Assembly: GCF_000321225.1 (NCBI RefSeq) | Contig: NW_004450566.1 | Span: 611,797-675,796, forward strand | Direction: 5' to 3' | Source: Odobenus rosmarus divergens | Taxonomy: Eukaryota; Chordata; Mammalia; Carnivora; Odobenidae | Length of the DNA stretch: 64,000 bases | In this document: one piece after another, positions 1 through 9,760 of the stretch | How the letters are laid out: each line of letters opens with the position of its first letter | Position numbering within the stretch: the first letter of the stretch is position 1 | Translations under genes and position numbers: made by a program | The notes under the pieces: generated by a model | Seen by the model: only the letters and a program-made list of their open reading frames with translations | The model's database searches: none | Told to the model about the DNA's origin: nothing

Positions 1-3000
1 GCCCTCTTTACTGCGTGACCTGTCATATTCTCAGCTGTTAATGTGTTTATTCTTTGTCTTCTCCAGTTGGAATGTAGGGTCAATGAAAACATGGCTTTAT
101 CTCTTTGTTCACTCCTATATCCCCAATGTCTGACGATGCTTTGTACATAGAAGATGCTCAATAAGAAATTATGTGGTAAGTTAGGTTAAATCGTAGGAAA
201 TGTCTGCTATTCAACTGCTTTTTGACCTTCAAAAGGTGACTTCCTATAGTTCAAACTAAGTAAAAGAGGAGCCAAACAGCTAGGGATTATCAACATTTTC
301 CTAATGATATGGAAGTGATTATAGGAGGTATTGAATATCTTTTATAGTTTGTTGTATGAAAGTAATCTAATAGTGAGAAAACTCAAGACCAGAGAACTTA
401 AATGACTTGCCCCAAAACAGACCATGTCAGGCAGTCATAGAACCAGGACCAGAATCTTACGGATGGATACCAGGCACTATTCGAGGCTCTGAGGATAAAC
501 CTGTGACTAAAATAGACCTGGTCTCTGCTGGGTATTTCTGGAGCAAGAGAGAGAAGAAACAAGCAAACAAGGATAATAGGACATTGAATGGAACTGTTTT
601 TATTATCTTACAGTTTTAGCTAAAGGCTCCAAACTGGAGACAATAGGCAATATGAACCTCCATAAACTAAAGAGAACAACGTGGAACTGCCAAACACCCC
701 TCCAGGGCCAGACTGGCTCTTCATCTCTCACCCCTACTACTGCCTCTAGCCTATGTATGCACAATACTGAAATTCACAGGGAGAGGGGCACTGATTCACA
801 GTGAGGTGTAGGCTCAGGAATGGAGAGTACTGTTGCTTTGTCTGTGCCATCTCCATATTTGTGTTGGGGTACAGAAGAGAGTTTGGATTATAAGTGCCCA
901 CCCAGGCTGCTTCTACTACATGGTGCAACTGTTACTCCAGAGAGGTTTGTTGTACTGAAGTTATGAGTACATGAATAACAAACCTTCAAGCAAAATGACC
1001 AAACGAAGTATATATTCCTGCTTCTTCCATAGAAGAATGAGAAAGCTTGAAGTGCCAAGTTATAGATTTACCTATTCATGATGTAAATCCAACTGGAGGG
1101 CTCTCCAACCATGTGGGCCTAAAAGAAACAAAGTTGATGTCCATAATACACTGACTTACACTTCCAATTTCTGGTATTTATCTTCATATTTAAAGGAAAT
1201 GTAAAACATTTATTGAGCAGATGGCAGTCTACATAAGGGCCCATGAAATACACCTGTGTCTCCCAGGCTGCAGTTACAATGGAAATAGCTGTTGACCTGG
1301 ACCAGCGTGTGTTAGTTTTCCATTAGCTCACAGTGTTCACCAGGCCATCTGTAGTTCAGAGCTAAGTAAATGGAGTCATTTTCCATGGTTGGCTCATTTC
1401 CATATGTCGTTATGTAGAAAAGCTGATAAAGCATGATTGCCTCGAAAGGTAGAGGGGGGGAAAACCCTCAGACATTCTGGCAAAGTTTCCAGGAAGGTCA
1501 TCATTAACAAGGCTAGTCAATAAAATCCCCACTGGCTGTAGATACTTGACTAATCCTGTGGGAGAGGGTAGGTCTACTTAGATTGCTGTCAAATGTCAAT
1601 GAGGTATGGGTCAGAGGCTTAGCATATTCACGTTTATTTTATCTTCCTCATGGTACACTGCCTCCTCTCTTTTTTTCTTCCAGAAACATTTTTGCCAGTG
1701 ACATCTTGATGAAGTATTTTATAAGGTGACCAGATTCTCAAGGTGTGAAATAGCATGTCTCTTCATCTTGAGGTAAGGAGGCTCTGTGTCTCTTTCATCT
1801 GTTGAACTATACTTTTCAGGAAGGAAGGAACCGTTTTGAGTATTCGGTCTCCATTGCCTAGCATAGCCTCTATCTATCACACAGTAGATGCTCAATAAAT
1901 ACCCTCTGGCTGAAATTATGAATAAATTATATATATGCATTGTGAGGAATTTTGGTCAAAAGCCTAAATGGCCAATCTATATTAGTCCTTTTTTTTTTTT
2001 TTTTAGTTTCAGAGGTAGAATTTAGTGATTCATCAATTGTATATAACACCCAGTGTTCATTACATCAAGTGCCCTCCTTAATGCCCATCACCCAATTACC
2101 CCATCCCCCCCACCTCCCCTCCAGCAACCTTCAGTTTGTTCCCTAGAGTTCAGCATCTCTTACGGTTTGCCTCCCTCTCATTTATATTAGTCTTTTAATA
2201 ACACATTAGATATATAGGTTAAAAATAAAAACGAAGACAAGCAGAAACAAAATCCTTAAACACAACAGGATATATAATTTAGATAGAGGTAAAAGGTACT
2301 TTATATGCTAATACTAAGGCATTATACTTGGCTGCCTTTGTCATCACTGATATAAATTCCTCTCACTTTCTGATTTTTTTGTCAAGAAATTGCCCTTGAT
2401 TAAGTGTCTTTTTTAATTTTAGTTTCAGTGCACACTAAAGAAAGCACCTTCTGCATCATCCTCTTAGAAGATTAGCTCTTGGATGTCTTACAGATGTATA
2501 TTCAACCCAATGAAATAGAACTTCCCTGATTTCCTGACAATCTATGTCTCTACCCAGCTTTTGGGAAACAAGAATGGAGCCACTAGGTGATGCTTCCTGT
2601 CAGCTCACAGTTAGGCTCAGTTCCTCACATCTCTGAAATCCCACTTTCAGCCCATCCTTCTCTTTGTTCTTTCTGATCAGTCTAAGCTGAACTGCAGCAG
2701 TTTTTTGCTTACTGGCTTTGGCATTTCATTTTGAATTTATTTAGTGAAATGTCCAGGCTTAGCTAGAAAGGAAATTATTTACTAATTGGTGCATGAACCC
2801 CCATCCCCCCCCCGCCCCGCCTCGGTTTGAGCTAATCTTCCACTTTCTATGCTTTCTGTCTCCTGAAAAAGTCCTTAACATCTGCTTAAATTCAGGCATG
2901 CGTATCATTCCATTGTAATACTTTGCATTTGACAGGCAGGATTGTCTTACAAGGAAAACTGAGCACTCTGACAGCTGATTACGTTACATGCCTTTTAAAA

Positions 3001-4121
3001 TTTTGCTCCTAAAAGAGCACTGGATGACAGTGATGATGACCTATGAAAAGCAATTAAGGCTTCGGGATCATTTCTACTTGAGAGCTGGGAATGAGATGGC
3101 AGAGAACACCAAGGAACTGTTTATAATGGGTAATAGGCTCTTTAAGTAAGGCGCAGGGTAGGACAGGAAATATCTCGGGTTCTGTAACAAAGAGTTGATT
3201 TTCTCTGCCAAAACAGGTAGACAAATGCAATAGAACTCTCTAACTTAATTTTCTCTTTTTGTCCAAAAATATTCCGCAGAGAGTATAGCTATTTGTCTTT
3301 TTCAGGAACAGATTTTTCTCTTAGTAAGGTAGAAGAGGGCTTTTAGAAAATTGTTTAATACACTGGAAGATTTGTAGCCCTGTGGACATTTCCAAAGGGA
3401 ATAAGAACAGCTACTCCTTTTGAAGACAGACTTGTGAGTAACTTCACATTTAAGAAAGGAATCGTAATATTTAAAAGCATAACAGGAGTGGGTTTGTCAT
3501 CTCTGAGGCTGGCGGTACTGGCCATGGCACATGTGATATCATACTGGTGGAATCTGAGTTGTTGGAGTCTTGTCATTCTTTGACTCAGTGGAGGAAGTAC
3601 TCGAGAGATTCTTTTCCTATTTTGGTGGTGGGAAGAAGCCTGAATATGAAATTTCAATCTATCAGGATGCCAGAGACCATTGGCCTTGCCTGCTATCTTC
3701 TTGAACTGGTTGTTTTCGCTGAAAAACATGGACATTTTGCCTATTCTGAGTACGGGTAGTAGGATTTGCTGTTCAATTTAGCAAATGAAGTTGATATAAA
3801 ACTTCAGTAAAACTTTAGTAAAAACACTAAGATGGGACACCTCATGTAGAGAACCCATCATGCTCTGCTCAAAATTGGATGCTTGCCAGCTATTCAAATA
3901 TACTTGGTGGAAAAAAAAAAGATAAGTTTCCATGGTACCAAAGCAATGTCTGCCGGAACCATATGTTTTCCAATCCAAATGCAGGGTTTTTTGGATTCAG
4001 AATATTCTCCCCCTATATTTATCTGATTTTTGCTGATATTACAAGTGAGAAAACAGTAGGAAATATTTAGGACCAGATCTATTTCCAGAAAACAAGCCAG
4101 TCCTTTAGAAAAGGGTATCTT
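1..4121. other. Intergenic DNA downstream of PCSK1, left part
   Basis: This is non-coding sequence. L2/MIR-type tails ending in GATGCTCAATAA occur near 50-185 and 1820-1930, and an L1 3' end lies at 1988-2182. A C-rich run is at about 2802-2820. Overlapping ORFs on both strands at 3355-3759 are not recognised as any family. I see no gene. Confidence 0.75.
1988..2182 (-). mobile_element. L1 3'-end fragment, 5' truncated
   Basis: It starts with a T-run (reverse of the poly-A tail) and continues into the carnivore L1 3' UTR, recognisable by TCCTTAATGCCCATCACCCA and the C-rich tract. Target duplication TATATTAGTC is present at 1978-1987 and 2183-2192. Confidence 0.85.
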
Positions 4122-4136
4122 AGAAAAACTTTTATA

Positions 4137-4347
4137 GGGGCGCCTGGGTGGCTCAGTTGGTTAAGCGACTGCCTTCGGCTCAGGTCATGATCCTGGAGTC
4201 CCGGGATCGAGTCCCACATCGGGCTCCCTGCTTGGCAGGGAGTCTGCTTCTCTCTCTGACCCTCTTCCCTCTCGTGCTCTCTATCTCTCATTCTCTCTCT
4301 CTCTCAAATAAATAAATAAATAAATAAATCTTTAAAAAAAAAAAAAA
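4137..4347 (+). mobile_element. Can-SINE, young, full length
   Basis: This is a tRNA-derived carnivore SINE. It has the head GGGGCGCCTGGGTGGCTCAG, a B-box-like GGATCGAGTCC (4204-4214), a CT-rich body, an (AAAT)n run and a poly-A tail. A perfect 15-bp target duplication AGAAAAACTTTTATA flanks it (4122-4136 and 4348-4362), which marks a recent insertion. Confidence 0.97.
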
Positions 4348-4362
4348 AGAAAAACTTTTATA

Positions 4363-5394
4363 TGCCTATGGATATGGATATTGAATCTATTCTGGAACTT
4401 TCGACATAGAGAAGGTATAATGGGAAGCATCATGGACTGAAAGAATTTCTGATTTGCCCTTTCCAAGTGAGGAGAAATGGGAATGCTATACCATGAGAAC
4501 ACTGTCCCAAGCCTTCTTTGTGACTTATCATATTATCTACTTCAATCTGAGTAATCCTTGTGTCAGTGAGTACAATAGGCCCCTATGGCTGCTCAACATC
4601 TTTTGAAAACACTCTTAGGTCTTGATAGCTTCCACATTTTGAGTCTTGCTTTGTCATGATATGCAAAAGATTGCGTCAGAATGCCTTAAGGTACAAAAGC
4701 ATATGACCTAGATTACCCCATTTGGATGCTACCCAGACAAGATACGGATGAGGAAGGCAGCAGTGTTAGGATATGGTCACACACAGATCCATTTCCTGCT
4801 AGAGGGCAGAGGGCTTCCAGGTCTTCTGGGTTTAAGTGGTGGCATGTCTAGCACCCAGTACCAGGTGTGCTCAGTGCCTGTTGTTTTCACTTGGACATTT
4901 CCCCCACAGTGGATGGGCATGGTTCTTGTGTATTTTATTACTAGCTATTTAGCATTTTAAGTCTAGCTTTCTGGTGGTCCTATGAGATTCTGATGAGGTT
5001 CCTAATATGCATTGATATATCCTCTTTTGCTTAAATTAGTTAGAAATTATCCTGTGATTTGCAACTAAAGACTCCTGACCAGAATAATGGAAACAAAACA
5101 TGGTAATAGAGAAGTAGTTTAACTTCAGCTACAATAGATGAGCATTGGAAATGGGGGATTTGCAGTGTCCACAGAATAAAAGAATCTGATAGATTTCAGA
5201 GGTCTTCAAATTTGGAAGGTTTTTTTTTTTTTGATAAAATATGGAATTCTCCCCCCTTCACTTTCTCCACAGTTGTAAAAAGACAGACAATGGGGAAAAA
5301 TTCTTGAGTATCTTTAAGAGCTTGTAAAATAGCATGAAGAAAATAAAAATTGTTTCCATATCATCATCTGGGATAACTTATTATTGGCTCCTTC
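4363..5394. other. Intergenic DNA between SINE and L1
   Basis: No gene or clear repeat is recognised. There is a T-run near 5220-5232. Confidence 0.65.
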
Positions 5395-5972
5395 CGCCCC
5401 CAGTTTTAAAATTGTTTAAGTCTGGGGCACCTGGGTGGCTGCTTTTGGCTCAGGTCATAATCCCAGGGTCCTAGGATCAAGCCCCGCTTTGGGCTCCCTG
5501 CTCGGCGGGGAGCCTGCTTCTCCCTCTCCCTGTGCCTGCCTCTCTGCCTACTTGCTCTCTCTCTGTATCTCTCTGCCAAATAAATAAATAAAATCTTTAA
5601 AAAAAAATTGTTTAAGTTTAAGGTGTACAATGTGATGGTTTGATAGATGTACATATTGAGAAACAATTACCATGATAGGGTTATTTAACACATCCATCAC
5701 CTCACATAGTTATCTTTGTGTGCACGTGCGCATGCTCATGTGTTGAGAACTTCTAATATCTACTCTTAGTGGTTTTTAAGTATAGAAATACAGTATTATT
5801 TACTGTAGTCATCATGTTGTACATTAGATCCCCAGAACTTACTGTCTTATAACTGGAAGTTTGTATCCCTAGACCACTTTAATGTTCCCCCTCACTGGCT
5901 CCCTGCCTCTGACTTCACTTAGCACAACGCCTCAAAGTTCATCCAAATCCTCTCAAATGGCAGAATTTCCTT
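5395..5972 (-). mobile_element. L1 3' UTR segment interrupted by a Can-SINE
   Basis: Read on the minus strand, this is the 3' UTR of an older L1 (landmarks TGTACATTAGATCCCCAGAA and the TTAAGGTGTACAATGTGATG block at 5617-5636). It is split by the SINE at 5424-5603 and continues at 7056 after a separate insertion. Confidence 0.75.
5424..5603 (+). mobile_element. Can-SINE nested in L1, head partly deleted
   Basis: It has the Can-SINE head GGGGCACCTGGGTGGCT and the usual body and AAATAAATAAA tail. About 17 bases of the tRNA-like head (the CAGTTGGTTAAGC part) are missing. Target duplication AAAATTGTTTAAGT is at 5408-5421 and 5604-5617. Confidence 0.93.
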
Positions 5973-7037
5973 GTTATTCCTTGTCTTGACATGTTTCTCA
6001 TTTTCACTGAAAATTTCATGAAAATGACCTTTGCCATCCATATTGCTACCAACATTCTCTACGGGATTATTTATGTGTCTAGAAAGATGATAGCTTTTCT
6101 TTCAGGTCTTCTCTTTCTGATGTCTCACCAGAATCACCCTCAATGGCCATATTTCAAACATGCACCTCAAAACTCTTCCAGCTTCTAACCAGTACCCAGT
6201 TCCACATCTACTTCTACATTTTTAGGTCTTTGTTACAGTAGCACCCCCACTTACTCATAGCAATTCCTGTCTTAGTCAGTTGGGGTTGCTCTAGCAAAGA
6301 ACCATTGGGTGGCTCATGACAATGAAAATTTATTTCTGACAATTCTTGAGAATGAAAGTCTGAGATGAGGGTGTCAATATGGTTGGGTTCAGTGAGAGCC
6401 CTCTTCTGGATTGCAGAATTCTCCTTGTATCTTCACATAGTGGAAAAGGGGTTAGGGAGTTATCTGGGGTCTCTTTTAGAAGGGCACTAATCCCATTCAT
6501 GATGGCTCCACTCTCATGACCTAATTACCTCTGAAAACCCATGCCTCCTAATGCTATCACACTGGGGCTTAGGATTTCAGCATGTGAATTTTGGTGACAC
6601 AAATATTCAATCCATTGTACCATCATTGAAATAGAATATTCAGATGATAACCATAACTCCAAGTGTTATGGCTTGTTTATATTGTTGATGATGTGACATC
6701 ACTTAGATATCATGATAATCGAAGAATGATCAAGAATCACAGTTTAGTAGAGGGATGCCAGAAATCTTGTTGACATAAACTATTTGGCTACTTGGTCTTC
6801 CTAGGTATCCTAATCTGAAAGTGAAGTTAAATAATGGATTAAGTCCATATATTTGTGTAAAATGCAAACTGTGTTTGAATGAGTCCACACCATTAGAAAT
6901 CTAAGAATAATTAAGAGGGCAGGTGATTTTAATGATAAAGATTTTTCTGCATTCTGTGTTTTAAGGTGGGAACATTTATAAATATTCCATGATTTTATAT
7001 TTGTCAAGTGGATCTATTAAAATGTCAATATCGAAAA
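5973..7037 (+). mobile_element. 1.06-kb insertion inside the L1, with an 18-bp target duplication
   Basis: The L1 sequence AAATGGCAGAATTTCCTT (5955-5972) is repeated with one mismatch at 7038-7055, and L1 homology resumes there. The right end is preceded by an A-run (7034-7040). Both traits fit L1-machinery insertion of an RNA copy, plus orientation. The content is not L1. It includes an old repeat at about 6268-6620. The source is unknown. Confidence 0.6.
6268..6620 (-). repeat. Old interspersed repeat, possibly MaLR/ERVL-type LTR
   Basis: The block contains AAGGGCACTAATCCCATTCA and CTCATGACCTAATTACCTC, familiar from a common mammalian repeat. The TGTCTTAGTCAG end could be an LTR terminus. 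The family assignment is uncertain. Confidence 0.4.
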
Positions 7038-7055
7038 AAATGACAGAATTTCCTT

Positions 7056-8163
7056 CTTTTTTAGCTGAATAATCCTGGCTGAATATATGTATATCATCTT
7101 TTCTTTATCCATTCATCTGTCAGTGGATATTTATGTTGTTTTCCTGTCTTCGTTTTTATAAATAATGCTGCAGGGAACATGAGGGTACATCCTCAAGACA
7201 GTGATTTCATTTTGTTCAAATATATACCCAGAAGTGGAATTGATGGATTATATGATAGTTCTATTTTTAATTTTTTAATGGAAACTCCATACTATTTTCC
7301 ATAGTGGCTACACCAATTTACATTCTCACTAATAGTGTACAAGGATTCTTTTTCTGCACATTTTCACCAACACTTGTCATTTCTTGTCTTTTTGGTAATA
7401 CCCATTCTAACAGGTGTGAGGTGATATATCATAGCAGTTTTGATTTGCATTTCACAGATGATTAATGATGTTGAGCACCTTATCATATACCTGTTGGCAA
7501 TTTATATGTCTTCTTTGGAAAAATGTCTATTCAGTTTCTTTCTCCATTTTTCATTCAGATATTTGGTTCTTTGCTATTGAGTTGTATGAGTTTCTTATGT
7601 ATATTAGATATTAAACCCTTAGCAGGTATGTGATTTGCAAATATCTTCTACCATTCTTTAGGTTGTCTTTCCATTTTGTTGATCATTTATTTTGCTGTGC
7701 AAAAGCTTTTTAGTTTAATGTAGTCCCACTTGTTGATTTATACTCTTACTGCTTGTGCTTTTGGTGTCCTATCCTAAAAATCATTGTCAAGACCAATGTC
7801 AGAAAGCTTTTTACTTAGGTTTTTTTTTTTCCAGGAGTTTTATGGTTTCAGAGCTTGGATTTAAGTCTTTAATTCATTTCAAACTAATTTTTGTGAGTGG
7901 TATGAGTGCACTTTCGTCCTTTTGCATGTGAATACCCAGTTTTCCCAAAAACATTTATTGAAGAGACTGTGTTGTCCCCATTGAGTATTCTTGGCCTCTA
8001 ACAGTATAAGTTGACTGTATATTTGTGGGTTTATTCCTGAGCTCTGAATTCTATTCTATTGGTCTGTGTATCTGTTTCATGCTAGTACTATACTGTTTTG
8101 ATTACTATGGCTTTGTAGTATAGTTTCAAACCAGGAAGTGTGATGCTTTTAGCTTTGTTTCTG
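7056..8163 (-). mobile_element. L1 ORF2 3' half, minus orientation
   Basis: On the minus strand this is the distal part of L1 ORF2 and the region after it. Landmarks include the plus-strand blocks TTTATCCATTCATCTGTCA and ATTACTATGGCTTTGTAGTA. It carries many stops and frameshifts and is not functional. Confidence 0.8.
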
Positions 8164-8572
8164 CCAATATTTCAACAAAACACTGGCAAACCAAACTCAC
8201 ATTAAAAAGATCACACACCATGATCAAGTGAGATTTATCCCTGGGATGCAAGGATGGCTAAATATATGTAAATCAATAAATATGGTATATCTCATTAATA
8301 GGCTGAAAGATCAAAAGAACAAAATTAAATGATCTCAATAGATGCGGAAAAAGCTTTTACCGAAATTCAACATCCTTTCATGAAAAAAAAATTCAACAAA
8401 TTGAGTATAGAGGGACTGTACCTCAACATAAGAAAGACCAACTGTGAAAAGCCCACAGCTAACAGTATACTCAATGGTGAAAGGTTGAAAGCTTTTCCTT
8501 TAGGATCAGGAACAAGGCAAGGGTGCCCACTCTCACTACTTCTTTTCGGCATAGTGGAAATTCTAGGAGTCC
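8164..8572 (+). mobile_element. Inverted 5' segment of the same L1 (reverse-transcriptase region)
   Basis: Orientation switches here. On the plus strand the sequence encodes a decayed piece of the L1 reverse transcriptase, with DAEKAF and GTRQGCPLS motifs from an ORF at 8329-8592. Head-to-head inversion at the 5' end of a truncated L1 is the signature of twin priming. Confidence 0.75.
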
Positions 8573-8599
8573 TCTCAAAGTATAGTCTGTAGATACATG

Positions 8600-9760
8600 G
8601 CAGTCCCAAAACTCTTGACAAACTTTAAGGGTGTCTGCAAAGCCACAACTGTTTTCATAATAATCCTTATATTAGTTGCCTTTTTCACTTTGTTAACATT
8701 TGCACTGATGGTCAACACAATAGAAAGATTCAAGGCAGTGGCACCAAACTGTACTAATAGTCATTGTATGCTTCACCATCACACATTCATAGTTTAAAAA
8801 CAAAACAAAAAGAAAAAAAAAATGGCACTCAAGAATACTCTGGTGAAGCACTAAAATACTGACCCTTGAATATGTACCTTTTTAATAATTCAGTTGACAA
8901 AATGGTAAATCTATATAAAGCACTTTGCTATATACCAAATTATCACGTTGTCATGAAGACAAGATTTGTGCAATTGTTTGAGATGCAAGCTGAACTACTG
9001 GGTTTTTTGTTTTGATTTGTTTTATTCTCATAGCATACTATTTTTACTAGAAAAAAATGACCAACAGACAAAATGTGGTTACTCTGACTTGGATATGTGG
9101 CAGAAATTTTCTTGCACATGATTAAAGGGAGCCTGTCCTTTCAAAAAAAACAGATGGCAGAATTTGTTGCTAATGATAAAATTTACACTTTCAGAGGAAA
9201 TTAAAATTTTAGAAAACTTGTATCTACCATAATGTACATGCTTGACAAATTCTTTATACTTGAAGACTTGTCTGAAATTGGTGATGATATTAACTAGTGT
9301 GCTTTTAAATAAGTATCATAGTGTGATGAAATGTGTCAACATGTGGAATATCTGCATTACTCATTGATTCAATGTTTCCCAAATAACAATGCATGGTGTT
9401 ATTGAATTATGCATGGGTAAAAATGCTATTCAAGTTCAAGATAGACCATTAGATTTTAGTATAAGAGAATATAAAAGGTTTATTGATATGATTTCAGAGT
9501 CTTCATCATATCTACTCTTTAAGAAACTACTTGTTGAGTCTTGCTGTAGTATCAAGAAGGAATATCTACAACTATACTTCTTCCTTTGTCAGTTATGTCT
9601 TTGCAAGGTTACGTTTTCTTCACATACTTCAATCAAAACATCATTTTGTAGCAGATTGAATGCTGAAGTAGATAACAAAGTCTAATTTTCTTTTATTAAG
9701 CCAGACATGAAAGAGATTTGCAAAAATATAAAATAATGCCATTCTTATAACTTTTTGTTT
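8600..9760 (+). pseudogene. Degenerate hAT-superfamily (Charlie/Buster-like) transposase
   Basis: The two short ORFs here match blocks I recognise from hAT-derived proteins of the ZBED/FAM200 type. Near 8705 the frame reads ICTDG. At 8723-8790 it reads ERFKAVAPNCTNSHC followed by His-rich sequence. At 9548-9574 it reads SIKKEYLQL, and at 9626-9676 TSIKTSFCSRLNAEVD, the C-terminal dimerisation region. At about 9702-9745 another frame reads KPDMKEICKNIKQCH. Blocks appear in the expected order but in different frames, with stops between them, so it is dead. It could be a retrocopy of a domesticated gene or a fossil transposon. No terminal inverted repeats were identified. Confidence 0.65.

Noticed and set aside
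4137..4347. Possible tRNA gene (A-box and B-box motifs)
   Set aside because: The motifs are those of the Can-SINE head. There is no cloverleaf with acceptor stem pairing, and the same head recurs in six copies.
8329..8592. Intact reverse transcriptase gene
   Set aside because: It is only a short decayed L1 ORF2 piece, inverted relative to the rest, without the catalytic core or upstream domains.
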